Shown in pieces: positions 16,701 through 25,575 of a stretch of 46,581 nt of DNA; the first letter of the stretch is position 1; every line of letters begins with the position of its first letter. The stretch spans positions 1 to 46,581 of IMG/VR virus record IMGVR_UViG_3300030098_002480; one strand, written 5' to 3'. Under the pieces are notes generated by a model. The model was not told the origin of the DNA. It saw nothing but the letters and a program-made list of their open reading frames with translations, and searched no databases. Origin of the DNA: a virus. The position numbers and the translations under genes are program-made.

Positions 16701-19094
16701 AGCACCGCGCCCAATCCACGTGTTGTAACCGTCAACACACGCATAACCGGCTTTGTAGCCAATTGCAGTCGAGCCATCTCCAGCTTTATTATGAAATAAC
16801 GCTTGGTGTCCGACGGCTGTGTTGTCCACGTCAGCGTCTTGACCCCGCATTGTGTTGTAGCCAATTGCGACACATCCATCTGCACCAGATGTTTCGGATT
16901 CTAACGCACTTGACCCAATAGCAATATTGTATTGTTCACCCCCGTTGGCCCCATTTAATGCGTAGTAGCCAATCGCAACATTGTTGTGGTTGCTAGTAAT
17001 GTTTGCAGCGGCAGACTTTCCAAGTGCCACGTTGCGATAACCGCTTGTCAGATCGTAACCAGCGCCTTTACCAACAATCGTATTGTCGTCACCGGTGATT
17101 GTTCCTGAACCACCAGATTGGTAGCCAACGTAAACACTATCGGTTCCAGTTGTTAAATTTAGGCCAGCTTGATAACCAACAGCTACGTTGTTTCCGTTGC
17201 TAACATTTTGGTCTTCAAGTGCGTAAGCACCAACAGCAACAGAAGCACCAGCCGTTGTTTCAGTTTTTAATGCGGATTTACCAACAGCAACTGTACTACT
17301 ATTGGTATCTAATGCCTTACCGGCTTCGTGGCCAATAAGGACGTTCGCTTGGCCTGTCGTAATCGCTGTTCCAGCGTTGTACCCAACTGCAACATTTGAG
17401 TGCCCCGTAGTCGCTGCGTCTAGTGAGTAGTTACCAATTGCTACGTTGTAGTCGCCTTCGGTGTTGCCGCTTGCACCAAGGAAAGCATTACGGCCAATTG
17501 CTACGCAGTGGTCTACAGTCGAAGCGTGATAACCGGCATTCATGCCAACCATTACGTTGCTGCTTCCTGTTACCTCACGGGCCGCGTGCTTGCCGACTAC
17601 TGTGTTTTGCGCCCCTGTCAGACAACTATCGAGTGCCTCGGTTCCGATAACTGTGTTGTCATCACCTTCTGTTAAAGCCCCAGCAGCGCCTTTTCCGACA
17701 GCAGTTAAATTCGCTGCACTTGTCGCTGCATCTGCTGCACCACTACCAACGGCAGTTGCGTCTGATCCGGTGAATAAGAGAAGTGCTTCGTTGCCAACGG
17801 CGGTATTATTACTAACGCAAACTGCACCCAAGGCATTAACACCTACTCCAACATTGTTACTTCCAGTTTGAGTTGCGTCCAAACAGTACGCACCAACAGC
17901 AGTGTTCATCGAACCGGAAGTAATAGCCGCACCAGCATTTGAACCAATTGCTGTGTTGTAATCGGTGGCGTTTGTGTGCGCTCCGGTTAATGCACTATTA
18001 CCAACCGCCGTATTGTGAATTGCGCCAGCGTGTGAACTATCTAAAGCGTCTGTTCCAATAGCTGTATTTGTTGTCCCACCAACACCGTGACCGATGTCGA
18101 GTGAACCAACTGTGAGTGTGCCAGACGAGACGGTGACTGCGCCGGTGCTGGATATGGTCAAATCCGCCGCCGGTTCGCTGAAGCCTCCACTTGCGTTCGC
18201 AGTTCCAATCGTCAACGTGCCAGTATTTGTGGCTTTTATCGCGGCGGTGTAACCCTCTGTGCCAGATGCTTTGCCGCCGAAAGTTAACATCGAAGCAGCG
18301 CCGCTGCCTTGAGCCGGATTGTGCAGCAACATTTCTGGCCCGACTGCTGTGCTGGCAGAACCTTCTAGCTGCATCTTCTTCGCGCCTACGTTGGCATCAA
18401 GTGCCGCTGCGCCAACCAAAACGTGACCGTTGGCGTCTATCTTCATCTTCGCCGAATACCCCGCCGCATCGACGCCGGTTTGGCTGGCAAACTCTAAATA
18501 ACCACTAGAGTCATAACCTACATAGCTACCAGTTCCACCTGCACCAATTTCGACAAACTTCGCTCCCGCCTTTTTAAAAAAGCCGCGACCAAGCGTAGCG
18601 TCCTCTACTGTTAACTTCCCAGCAAGTGTTGTAGTGCCGCTGGAGTCTATGGTGAGACGAGTTGATGCTGCCGTGTAGAGTTTGAGGCTGTCATCATTGT
18701 TATCGTAATTGATTCGACCTCGTCCAGCAGCGTCGCCATCACCAAAATAAACAGCAGCATCACTTGTGTTGCCGCTCAAAATAGTCATCCCCGCATTGCC
18801 GGTGTTTTCTATCAACAACTCATCAGCGTCTGCCGAAGGCGCAATACCAGCGTCAGCAGTCTGAATTACGACTTTTCCCGCTACATCCAACGCCCCTGTC
18901 GGCGCAGCGACTCCGATACCTAGTCGCGCTGGATCACCAGCAGAACCACCTTCTGTGATGTAAATACCATCAGCACCGCCATCAGACGGTTGCCATTGCA
19001 TGATCTCGCCAGAACCATCTGACTTAACGATGGGTTCGTTTTCGTAAGAGACACCTGTTGTATGAATTGAACTTTGCTGAGTAATCCTAGCCAT
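13749..19094 (-). CDS. Tail fibre/spike with beta-roll repeats and interrupted S74 chaperone domain
   Basis: A 1781-residue protein. Residues 1-340 are beta-rich adapter and stalk. From about 340 to 1310 there are dozens of repeats of the type NTAVGxxAL ... NVAIGxxAG, the pattern of YadA-like trimeric left-handed beta-roll heads. They are broken once by a Cys-containing beta insert (GQSVTGDGIPYGAYVTAV). S1330-DRRIKRDI begins a peptidase S74 intramolecular chaperone domain, which self-cleaves after trimer assembly. Its second half (LGLVAQDVQTAM ... VKYSNLVIPLLKAVQEL) appears only at about 1725-1781. Between them lie about 340 residues of Glu/Val-rich repeats (EEVTEERVVQEAQEE type). It is the likely receptor-binding protein. 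Confidence 0.9.
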   Translation of the reverse strand: MARITQQSSIHTTGVSYENEPIVKSDGSGEIMQWQPSDGGADGIYITEGGSAGDPARLGIGVAAPTGALDVAGKVVIQTADAGIAPSADADELLIENTGNAGMTILSGNTSDAAVYFGDGDAAGRGRINYDNNDDSLKLYTAASTRLTIDSSGTTTLAGKLTVEDATLGRGFFKKAGAKFVEIGAGGTGSYVGYDSSGYLEFASQTGVDAAGYSAKMKIDANGHVLVGAAALDANVGAKKMQLEGSASTAVGPEMLLHNPAQGSGAASMLTFGGKASGTEGYTAAIKATNTGTLTIGTANASGGFSEPAADLTISSTGAVTVSSGTLTVGSLDIGHGVGGTTNTAIGTDALDSSHAGAIHNTAVGNSALTGAHTNATDYNTAIGSNAGAAITSGSMNTAVGAYCLDATQTGSNNVGVGVNALGAVCVSNNTAVGNEALLLFTGSDATAVGSGAADAATSAANLTAVGKGAAGALTEGDDNTVIGTEALDSCLTGAQNTVVGKHAAREVTGSSNVMVGMNAGYHASTVDHCVAIGRNAFLGASGNTEGDYNVAIGNYSLDAATTGHSNVAVGYNAGTAITTGQANVLIGHEAGKALDTNSSTVAVGKSALKTETTAGASVAVGAYALEDQNVSNGNNVAVGYQAGLNLTTGTDSVYVGYQSGGSGTITGDDNTIVGKGAGYDLTSGYRNVALGKSAAANITSNHNNVAIGYYALNGANGGEQYNIAIGSSALESETSGADGCVAIGYNTMRGQDADVDNTAVGHQALFHNKAGDGSTAIGYKAGYACVDGYNTWIGRGAGNYVGHAAANTAIGYHSHRSSTFSNGTCDLNGSTTVTCDSNTDIQVGQSVTGDGIPYGAYVTAVNDSTAVTSFTLSEAATTNASNVTLTFYRGTGDSNTCIGYTAGEDITWGYENVLTGRDAGKEFTTNSQNVAIGAYALDAANGGENFNVAVGYATLSTETSGADYCTAVGYSALLNQNANVKNTAIGGLAGDAITNGTGNTIMGYAAGSGLSGNDNNTYIGHTSGQSATGSDNVAIGAGAYNDSSATGDDNVIIGSQAGDALTDGPGNVLIGRSAGGAMTTGDYNVAIGFQAADAMTGDSNYNIAIGSNALGAEASGADSCIAIGRNALNVQNDASAINMAIGENAGDAITSGTSNVLVGHSAGSAITTSSSNTVLGREAYAGGTGATNVVVGAFAMDGASSGSGNVAVGTSAMGATAAACDSNVAIGNSALFAINHADGDNNIAIGKDAGRYYEDTATTTPGSATPDGNNTAGANSIFIGYDTRASESDRSNEIIIGHTAVGNGSNTITLGNDDTSSIHCADTSISALSDRRIKRDITDNNVGLDFVEKLATINYKRLNPADWPVEIRSHRYRVEEHQELVSPAVEAAEAVYEDVVVVEARAAVEEVTETIEHPAQEEVWEDVIIPAIEELKEEQVTQHAREEVTEERVVQEAQEEITEERVVQEAREEIKGERHKHDEKEVTEEVEKVEMVKGEGNNYIRKVTTETVTRIERTPLYVDHPVVNEDGTPCLNIISPAVEAKEAVTREVPAVTEERQVVDENGDGVVDDDGNAVMETVEVEPARTEIVEPAVEAKAAVTEQVIHQCPVREEYVIQEAQEEKRETVVVQEAREEKRETVVVQEAQEEVREMVVVRKAEPERTERRKVQDAVPARTEVRVITPAEPAVEEVKERRLVSPAVEAQEAVYKTVTVPADERPDDDDTVRLGLVAQDVQTAMADAGVEFDLVTKGANGKLAVKYSNLVIPLLKAVQELSAEVKALKG
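14000..14960 (-). repeat. Glu/Val-rich coding repeats inserted in the S74 domain
   Basis: In-frame degenerate repeats encode units such as EERVVQEAQEE, EKRETVVVQEARE, and PAVEAxEAV. The 11-14 codon units recur in two clusters (about 14130-14270 and 14680-14790) with intervening related sequence. The DNA copies are closely similar (GCTTCTTGxACxACxCGxTCCTC type), so the block probably grew by tandem duplication. Boundaries are approximate. Confidence 0.75.
15260..18080 (-). repeat. Beta-roll repeat array of the tail fibre
   Basis: The array encodes tens of degenerate 14-27 residue units with the core (N)xAVGxxAL/AG, recognisable at DNA level as repeated CCAACxGCxxxGTTGT-like stretches. One longer unit near 16430-16650 carries an inserted beta segment. 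Such arrays form trimeric beta-rolls that set fibre length. Edges are approximate. Confidence 0.8.
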
Positions 19095-19110
19095 AACGTA
19101 GCCTTATGTT

Positions 19111-19473
19111 TTAGTAAGCTGTACCAGGCGTGTGAACACTATCGCCAATCTGCACGCTAAAAACCACGGCAGTAGTCGTAGCTGTTCCCGCTGCTGTACA
19201 CGCTGTTACGTCTGTAAATTGTACGTCACCTATATCAGCCTGTGACATAGGAGAAAGTTTTATGTGATAAACGTCATCTGTAGCAACTCCATCTACACGA
19301 ATGTACATATTTTCAGAGCCAACATTTTGAACTAATGCTGTTGCGTACTGATAACGTCCGTCAAGAAGCTTTACGTTTTCACCACCCCCTGCATCAAGAG
19401 GAACTGTAACTAAAGAAGGAGTGTTAACTGTGCCGTTTGTTACGCGACCAGCTCTTAGAGATAAAGTAGCCAT
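19111..19473 (-). CDS. Small beta-rich structural candidate (decoration or adaptor)
   Basis: A 120-residue protein with a short basic start (MATLSLRAGRVTNGTV) then alternating short beta strands rich in Thr, Val, Ala and Asp, and no Cys except one near residue 92. It is the only gene between the capsid gene (with its terminator) and the tail fibre. Small beta-sandwich proteins in that place are often capsid decoration or head-tail proteins. No homologue is recognised. No clear Shine-Dalgarno is visible before the ATG; the leader is the T/C-rich tail of the terminator. Confidence 0.55.
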   Translation of the reverse strand: MATLSLRAGRVTNGTVNTPSLVTVPLDAGGGENVKLLDGRYQYATALVQNVGSENMYIRVDGVATDDVYHIKLSPMSQADIGDVQFTDVTACTAAGTATTTAVVFSVQIGDSVHTPGTAY

Positions 19474-19487
19474 AATAGAAAAAGAAA

Positions 19488-19515
19488 GTGGAGGGGGCTT
19501 TTACACCCCCTCCAT
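19488..19515 (-). terminator. Hairpin terminator after the capsid gene
   Basis: A perfect stem GGAGGGGG/CCCCCTCC (19490-19497 with 19506-19513, plus a flanking T-A pair) with an 8-nt loop. On the minus strand it is followed by ACTTTCTTTTTC. It lies between the capsid stop (19525) and the next gene. A leaky terminator here would raise capsid mRNA over distal genes; T7 places its Tphi terminator directly after its capsid gene too. Confidence 0.75.
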
Positions 19516-19524
19516 TGTTATGAA

Positions 19525-20931
19525 TTAAGTAGTGCGACGACGACGATAGAATATCGGCAAGCAATGGCGAGCATCACCGGGGATACCACCAAACACAGCT
19601 TGCGAGATGAACTTCAAGTAGTCACCGTACACGTTCAAGTCTTGGCCATCACCCGGTTCTGCTGCTGAAAGCGCAGTACCACTATTAGGAATCAAGAACT
19701 GATCCGTCAGAGTAACCTCACCGTTCCACTTCATAGAGTAGAACTTCTTGGCACTCATGTTCTTAGAGGCAAACTCTTTCGGCGGCGGGCCAACAGAGAT
19801 TGTCTTGAACGCATCCGCACCGACAAGGAACGCTACTTCAAGAGATGACTTAGTGTCACTTGCGGCGGCAATAGAAGTATAGTTGCTATTAGGAACTACC
19901 TTACCAGTTGTTCCATCCACAGTTTGCGGAGCAATAAAACTACCGTCATCTGTAAACCGTAAAGGATACGGGTCAAACTTAGCAGTAACTTTGCCGAACA
20001 GATCACCAGCAAAACCGTCAGTTATAAGACTGAGGTTAGCAGAACCTAAACGAGCCTTACCGTCAGCACCATCTTTCAGGTCAGCATCCCACATCAAAGA
20101 AGACCAAGCTTCCGTAGAGCAAATAAGAACGTACTTACCCTTGATAAACTCAGAATTTTTTGGTGCGTTTTGAAGACGATCAAACGTAGGAGCCTGAACA
20201 TCTTCCTGCAAGTGCAGCATAGCCTTGTAAATATCTTTCAAGGTTAAGTTGCCAGCTTCGTTAGTTGCGCCTTGGGCGAACTGGTCACGATAAGACTCAC
20301 CGCCACTATTAGTAACTGTAGCAGAGCCACCGTGAGAAGTTGTAGTTCCAATACCGTCAGCGGCGTTGTCTACAAGACGAATGTCATCACCAGTAAATGC
20401 ACGCTTTTCGTGGTTTGAAGCGAGCGTTAAACCAGAGCTAAGACCTTTGTTACAAACATAAACGTCCGGTGTCTGGTAATACATTAACGTACGAGTGAAG
20501 ATGTTGTTAGCCAAAGCAATTTGACGAACAATATCCTTATGCGCGTACTGAAGTTGATCCCGCCAGAAAGACTCAAAGTTACTCAAGAAACGAAAACGAT
20601 GACTCTCAAAGCGATGCGCTCCAAGCTTTGCAGTTTCGTAACGCTCACCAACTTTGAACTGATCTTTCGCAGGGAAAGAGTCTAGAGTATTAGGAGCGAA
20701 GGTTATCCTTTCCACAGGGCTAGGCGTTGCGGTCAGGCCATTAAGGGTATCACCCATGTTAGGTTGCCACTTAATAGAACCAAAAAGGCTATCGTAGGTA
20801 TTCCACTTAGGGAACTGGGCAACTTCGTTACGTGCGAGATAGAAAGAAAGCTTTCTAAACTCAGGCTGATGTGGTGTAGCTGTTGCGTTAGACGCATGAA
20901 TCACACTATCAGCAGCGACTGAACTAGGCAT
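19525..20931 (-). CDS. Major capsid protein
   Basis: A 468-residue protein placed directly after the scaffold gene and before a strong hairpin terminator, the usual position and size of a major capsid protein. It has an N-terminal Ser/Ala-rich arm, a helical segment (FWRDQLQYAHKDIVRQIALANNI), and a long mixed alpha/beta body with the extended C-terminal region expected of an HK97-fold subunit. No motif proves the fold. The 113-bp leader upstream with a stable hairpin and the terminator downstream suggest mRNA stabilised for high expression. Confidence 0.8.
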   Translation of the reverse strand: MPSSVAADSVIHASNATATPHQPEFRKLSFYLARNEVAQFPKWNTYDSLFGSIKWQPNMGDTLNGLTATPSPVERITFAPNTLDSFPAKDQFKVGERYETAKLGAHRFESHRFRFLSNFESFWRDQLQYAHKDIVRQIALANNIFTRTLMYYQTPDVYVCNKGLSSGLTLASNHEKRAFTGDDIRLVDNAADGIGTTTSHGGSATVTNSGGESYRDQFAQGATNEAGNLTLKDIYKAMLHLQEDVQAPTFDRLQNAPKNSEFIKGKYVLICSTEAWSSLMWDADLKDGADGKARLGSANLSLITDGFAGDLFGKVTAKFDPYPLRFTDDGSFIAPQTVDGTTGKVVPNSNYTSIAAASDTKSSLEVAFLVGADAFKTISVGPPPKEFASKNMSAKKFYSMKWNGEVTLTDQFLIPNSGTALSAAEPGDGQDLNVYGDYLKFISQAVFGGIPGDARHCLPIFYRRRRTT

Positions 20932-21044
20932 AATGTTTTATTATATTACAAGTTGAGGAGTCCGTAGACTCCGGTTTTATGAGAGTTCTAATACGCACTC
21001 TCTGCGTTGCGATGCCCTTCGCCTATAGTAGCAGTGGTATGCCC
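20932..21044 (-). promoter_or_regulatory. Leader of the capsid gene with a hairpin
   Basis: This 113-bp gap separates scaffold and capsid genes. It contains a perfect 6-bp hairpin (GGAGTC, CGTA loop, GACTCC at 20957-20972). On the minus strand it is followed by TCAACTTGTAATATAATAAA, so it is a weak terminator at best and could be an RNA-processing or stabilising element. No convincing promoter was found; a GG-N10-GC match here was rejected. Confidence 0.45.
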
Positions 21045-22178
21045 TTACCCTAGTAGCTTTTCAAAGTCTGTCGTTGAAAACATTTCATCATCACCTACTG
21101 GCTCTGACTTCCTTGCTGACCTCGGTTCGACTCGTCGAGAATCTTTCTTGTTTGTCTCTGAGATGTCAAGCTGTTTTTTCAACTTTCCAAGCTCCGCAGA
21201 CTGCAATTGCAAAGTGACGTAAAGGTTTGATGCTAAGTTAGTTACGGGATGACGTTTGAAATTTGATGGAATTGCCTCGAAAAAACCCTCTTTAATCTGG
21301 CCTATCGTAGCAGGTTTTCCAGTCGGCGTTTCAATAGATGTGTTCAGCTTCTCTGGATCTCCTTCCCACTCAAAGTATTTCTTCTGCTCATCTGCTAACA
21401 TCGTATTAGCATTCTTGTAGATGTCACTGTAGTTCTGCTGAATATGTGCAGCCTGTTGGCCAAACTGATTCATGAAGTTCTTGGCTTCTTGTAGTGCAGA
21501 TTCAATGTCTATCTCGGAAGACTGTGTAGGCTGGTAAGCTTGTTTACTTGCAACCATCTGACCGTTCTGGTCGTAGCCTTCTATGCCTTGCCAAGCTTCT
21601 CCATTACGCACGTTGATAAGCTGCTGTTTCCAGTGATTAAACTCAGACTGAGCTTTGGCGTAATTGGTAGCTGCTTCTCTGTATTCGTGCGAGAGAGTGT
21701 AAGCTTCGGGATGTTCGTGCATATTTTCTGGCATTTTAACTCCAGAATCTTGCTTATTGAGTTCCTCAAGCTGCGCCCTTGCCTCGGAAAGCTCTCGCTT
21801 ATTCTTGGCGTACTTCTCAAAAGCCGCATTAGACATCTGCTTTAGCAACGGCCTCTCAGACTCATCGAAGTCATCGTAGTTACGTGGCTCCGCTTTTGTT
21901 TGTGCTGGCTCAACCGCTGCCTGTTCATCACCTATAAGCTCACCTTCTGGCAAAGGCTCGGCTTCGTCATCGTCGGCTGGGACATCCTGTGTCTCACCCT
22001 CGTCTTCTACAAGCTCCCCGTCAAAGATGTCGTCAAACAGGTCAAGCTGGTTCTCAGAAGATTCTACTTCTTCCGCTGTCTCAGTTGGTTCTGTTTCGAG
22101 TTCTTCGACCGGCGTTGATGTTCCTGCCCGTTGATCTTGGACTGTTACCTTCTGCTCGAATAATGTTTCCTCGCTCAT
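21045..22178 (-). CDS. Scaffolding protein
   Basis: A 377-residue, strongly acidic protein. Residues 20-90 are dominated by Glu and Asp (ETEPTETAEEVESSENQLDLFDD). The centre is helical and Gln-rich, the expected elongated coiled form, and the C-terminal 60 residues are basic (DSRRVEPRSARKSE). An acidic, helical protein with a short positively charged end, directly before the capsid gene and after portal, fits the scaffold of podoviruses. The final FSTTDFEKLLG may be a capsid-contact segment. Confidence 0.8.
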   Translation of the reverse strand: MSEETLFEQKVTVQDQRAGTSTPVEELETEPTETAEEVESSENQLDLFDDIFDGELVEDEGETQDVPADDDEAEPLPEGELIGDEQAAVEPAQTKAEPRNYDDFDESERPLLKQMSNAAFEKYAKNKRELSEARAQLEELNKQDSGVKMPENMHEHPEAYTLSHEYREAATNYAKAQSEFNHWKQQLINVRNGEAWQGIEGYDQNGQMVASKQAYQPTQSSEIDIESALQEAKNFMNQFGQQAAHIQQNYSDIYKNANTMLADEQKKYFEWEGDPEKLNTSIETPTGKPATIGQIKEGFFEAIPSNFKRHPVTNLASNLYVTLQLQSAELGKLKKQLDISETNKKDSRRVEPRSARKSEPVGDDEMFSTTDFEKLLG

Positions 22179-22395
22179 TTATTATACTGGTTATGTCGTC
22201 TACTGTTTTTAACTGTGCAGCCCTGTAACGTATTATAGAGTCTGGAGAGGCTGCGTCTACAGACTTAAATTTAATCTCGTTTAGTATTTGTTCTTTATAT
22301 TCATCCAGTCGCTCAATCAAAAGCTTCGTACATACGGAATCACGCCATTGCAAAAACGCTAACTCAGCTTGCTGTTGGTTGTGGCTGCTGTCCAT
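22081..22395 (-). CDS. Small protein between portal and scaffold
   Basis: A 104-residue helical protein (QQQAELAFLQWRDSVCTKLLIERLDEYKEQILNEI) overlapping the portal end by 32 nt and the scaffold start by 98 nt. Such compact overlaps are common in this arm. The first 80 residues look like genuine coding sequence; the last 25 are Arg/Asn-rich and coincide with the scaffold start. Similar small genes lie between portal and scaffold in many podoviruses without known function. Confidence 0.55.
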   Translation of the reverse strand: MDSSHNQQQAELAFLQWRDSVCTKLLIERLDEYKEQILNEIKFKSVDAASPDSIIRYRAAQLKTVDDITSIINERGNIIRAEGNSPRSTGRNINAGRRTRNRTN

Positions 22396-24049
22396 TTGGA
22401 TTTAGTACCTGCTGTACCTGTTGCATTATCTGTTGTAATTGCTGCTGGTAAGGTTGCGCCTCCTCACTTAACTGCCCGGTTTCTGGATCAGTAATTAAAG
22501 ACTGAACAATTGTTTGAAGCTGCATGAGTAGCTGTGTCTTGGTGTTGTCATCTTGGATAGCTTGAACGTAGGCTTGACCATCTTCGGGAAACAGCATTGA
22601 GACGAAGCGTTTAAGAAAGAGGGAAGCCGCGCCTGTTTGTTGAACGACAGGCCATGCTTGCATCATCTTGTTTATCTTTTCCTGACGCTCTATTACGTCT
22701 GCGTCGCCTGCCGGTCTTATTGAGTATTCGTGGTCTGTGAAAAAGTTTGGAGGTATTGAAGCCTGTATAAGTCCTTCTATTGTTCTTGACCTGTATATGT
22801 TCCAACATTGCGTGTAAACTTTTTTAAGTGCTATGCTAAAGAGCGCAACCTGTGAAGCTGAAAGTGCTTGAGCTTCTGACGTTGCAGCTTGTACTTCTGT
22901 GGCTGTCTTTCGACTATCTTTACGGTTCATGGCCGCAAAATTTACCTGAGAAGTCTCCTGCATATTCTGACCCAGTATCGTTTGGATTGCGCCCATGATA
23001 GATGAGTCAGGTGGACTAAGCTGAAATTGTTTTATGTTAGAATCAATAAGAGCGTTTGGAGTAAAGAACACGCTAGTTTGTACATTGGTGTTGTTTGGGT
23101 CGTTGTTGTCCTTGGCGAAGTACAATCCAGAGGCTCTACGGTGCGCCGTAACAAACGACGATAAGAGTGATGTTGCCGATTCTTGTGCATACTCATCAAG
23201 TTCTGCTCGCCCTTTCATTAGCGAGATGGTTGTGTCCTCGTTAATGTTGTACGGGAATAAGACGTAAGGATACTGCGTTTCAAATAGTTCTTCACCTTGT
23301 TGCCGTTTACCGAGGAACAAAGGGCGAGGCTTACGTACCCAATCATTACAACGATCTATACAAGCCCACCCGACATAAACTACGTTGTTCTTTTTGAACA
23401 AAACCTTCTGAACTTCCATCAAGGAGTAGTTCTCAGCCAGCTCCTTAAAATCCAAGTTGTTAACCTGCTCTTTGTTAAAGTCGTCGGTTTCAGCCATACG
23501 CTTTAATTGAAGGTCTGTGAAGTAGTGCCTGTGAACAATCATCTCACAAGCTTGTATATCCCGCGCATCTTCAGGCAAACCAAGATCTTCAAAGTTAACA
23601 TCGTTAACAGCAAAGTGACCAGGTTTTGTTACGTCGAAAGAAACTTCTGCTACACCGTAGCCGTGTAGCTGCATGGAATCTATGATACGGAATATGGATG
23701 TTTGCCAGCCCGTGTATCTTGCTTTGTCTGTAAAGTCTTCCTCAAGTACAGTTGAGTCAAACGTAACATCGTTGAGGCTTTTGAAGATAGCCACACGCCT
23801 TGAAGAACTTATATAAGACACGTAACGAGCCTGTTCGCGTCGTATGTTCATATCCACAAGATGCAACGGTATGTACAGCTCATCTGGAGCTAAATGGCCA
23901 CTACGCTGCTCTGCATCTATGTCTATTGTGGGATGACGCAGGAGTCTATGTTCGTCCGCTTTTGTAGCTTGTGTTTGAAGATGGCTGTTTAGGCGATGTA
24001 TTTCTTTCGCCGCATCATCATACTTTATGTAGTCATAATCAGTCTTCAT
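22364..24049 (-). CDS. Portal protein
   Basis: A 561-residue protein between terminase and scaffold. It has the polar N-terminus, a mixed wing region (DVTFDSTVLEEDFTDKARYTGWQTSIFRIIDSM), a segment of long helices (about 370-470, ATEVQAATSEAQALSASQVALFSIALKKVYTQ) resembling the portal stem and crown, and a Gln-rich C-terminal barrel helix (QPYQQQLQQIMQQVQQVLN). Size and order match podovirus portals, which form the 12-subunit ring for packaging and tail docking. Its ATG overlaps the terminase stop by 4 nt. Confidence 0.85.
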   Translation of the reverse strand: MKTDYDYIKYDDAAKEIHRLNSHLQTQATKADEHRLLRHPTIDIDAEQRSGHLAPDELYIPLHLVDMNIRREQARYVSYISSSRRVAIFKSLNDVTFDSTVLEEDFTDKARYTGWQTSIFRIIDSMQLHGYGVAEVSFDVTKPGHFAVNDVNFEDLGLPEDARDIQACEMIVHRHYFTDLQLKRMAETDDFNKEQVNNLDFKELAENYSLMEVQKVLFKKNNVVYVGWACIDRCNDWVRKPRPLFLGKRQQGEELFETQYPYVLFPYNINEDTTISLMKGRAELDEYAQESATSLLSSFVTAHRRASGLYFAKDNNDPNNTNVQTSVFFTPNALIDSNIKQFQLSPPDSSIMGAIQTILGQNMQETSQVNFAAMNRKDSRKTATEVQAATSEAQALSASQVALFSIALKKVYTQCWNIYRSRTIEGLIQASIPPNFFTDHEYSIRPAGDADVIERQEKINKMMQAWPVVQQTGAASLFLKRFVSMLFPEDGQAYVQAIQDDNTKTQLLMQLQTIVQSLITDPETGQLSEEAQPYQQQLQQIMQQVQQVLNPNGQQPQPTAS

Positions 24050-25575
24050 TCTTGTAATGCCCTAATCTCTTCGAGTAAAAATTCTTGAGCGACAGGATCA
24101 CGCTTAGGCAATAAATGCTTAATACGATTGTTATGCCTAGCTTGATTTAAGGTAAAAACCTTACGCTCAGTCTTCGGTTCGCACTTGTTAAGTTTGTACT
24201 TGACACGCTTACCTCTGGTTTTTGTAGGGTAGTAGTCACAGAAAGCAAGCACAAAAGCATCGGCTTGGTCAGGAGACTTACGCCCTTTCGACTTCGCTAC
24301 CTTCTTACTCTCTAGCTGTAGCTTGTTTTGAGGCGTTACCATGTAGTACCGAGAGGCGAGCTGCTTACGTAATGTGCTGTACTTGGGTATGATTATCTCC
24401 TTGTTTTCGATAAGTTTAGCTACGTTAAACCACGTTTCTGCGCCACGATTTAAGTAGGCTAGCTCATTACGAGGTTTTGCTTGGTTAAGGACGTACTTGA
24501 CAGGCCAGTTGTTTGCTTTTAGTGTATCAAGTATTGGTTTACCTAGACCACCGGCGTCACCGTATATTATGGCATCTTGGTTATCTAGGTTGTATTTGTA
24601 GAAAAGTTTTTCAAGGTGTTCGATCAAAACAACCGTATCTGTGAACTTAAATGACTCAAGCGCAATAAGTTGATTACCGTTACGCACCGCAAGAACCTGT
24701 TCGTCACCACCTGCTGAAAGGTCAAGACCTGCTGTGTTTTGCTCGGCTGCCTTGTGATCTATCTCAACCTCATCGAGTTCCACAAGCTGCTGAAAGTTTA
24801 TCACTACCTGTTCTTCTAGGCCGCCAAAGTCAGCTAGAATCATTGAACGGTAGAGGGTGGAGTTTTCTCCGTAAGCGTTCTTTACGTCATCTATGTAGTC
24901 TTGACTAAGATGCGGACAGTCAAAAGCCGTTACGTGATACTGTTTCCATACGTTACCCACACAAGCATTGTAGAAGTGACCGTCAGGTATTCCCGGCGAA
25001 CTGACATCGACACGTTTAGTAAAGCCAGTACAGCGAGCTAAAGCTGTAAAGATGTCGTCAGTAATAGACTTAGCTTCTGAAACGAAAATTCCAAACTGAC
25101 CATTAGCCACCGCTGGATGCCAGCCCTCAGCTCTACCGGGTTCATCTGTAGCAAACAACTCTATTGTGGAGCCATTCAACAAGTTAGTGTAATGTCTGTA
25201 GTTTATTTTCCATATCTGCTTCTCAAACAATCTGTTTATTCCATTGAGTAACTGCTGTATATACCTGTCTGTCTGGCGATCCAACTGATTACCAGATGCA
25301 GAAGTTATGATGCAAAGCGAGTCATCATAGACTGTACCTAACCATACGGCGCAAGGGGCTATTATATATTTGTCCTTACCCGAACCGTTAGCTGCACGAA
25401 CAACTGAACGAAACGGGTCTTGGTCAGTAGATGGCTTGGCAAAGTCAGTCATTATCTGAGCTTGCCACTTGTGCAGTTTCATCTGACCGTTAAGAATCTC
25501 GTCATCTACGAATGTGACGAGTTCTAGGGGTGAGTTAAACTTTAGGCTACGTTCTTGTTTAGTAGCTATCGACAT
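24046..25575 (-). CDS. terL: Terminase large subunit
   Basis: A 509-residue packaging motor. The ATPase domain has Walker A RAANGSGKD (about 60-68), a Walker B-like strand GIFVSEAK (about 162-169, catalytic Glu after Ser rather than Asp) and the SSPG coupling motif (about 192-195). The nuclease domain has an RNase H-like pattern: GLDLSAGGDEQ (first Asp), IIYGDAGGLG (second Asp) and SPDQADAFVLAF (third Asp). It cuts concatemers and drives DNA into the prohead with the portal. The start overlaps the small terminase candidate by 17 nt. Confidence 0.92.
   Translation of the reverse strand: MSIATKQERSLKFNSPLELVTFVDDEILNGQMKLHKWQAQIMTDFAKPSTDQDPFRSVVRAANGSGKDKYIIAPCAVWLGTVYDDSLCIITSASGNQLDRQTDRYIQQLLNGINRLFEKQIWKINYRHYTNLLNGSTIELFATDEPGRAEGWHPAVANGQFGIFVSEAKSITDDIFTALARCTGFTKRVDVSSPGIPDGHFYNACVGNVWKQYHVTAFDCPHLSQDYIDDVKNAYGENSTLYRSMILADFGGLEEQVVINFQQLVELDEVEIDHKAAEQNTAGLDLSAGGDEQVLAVRNGNQLIALESFKFTDTVVLIEHLEKLFYKYNLDNQDAIIYGDAGGLGKPILDTLKANNWPVKYVLNQAKPRNELAYLNRGAETWFNVAKLIENKEIIIPKYSTLRKQLASRYYMVTPQNKLQLESKKVAKSKGRKSPDQADAFVLAFCDYYPTKTRGKRVKYKLNKCEPKTERKVFTLNQARHNNRIKHLLPKRDPVAQEFLLEEIRALQE

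Noticed and set aside
21004-21017. A third GG-N10-GC match on the minus strand before the capsid gene
   Set aside because: The flanking bases are AAGGGCATCG and ACGCAG, lacking both TGGCA and TTGC, so it fits only the two dinucleotides and is expected by chance.
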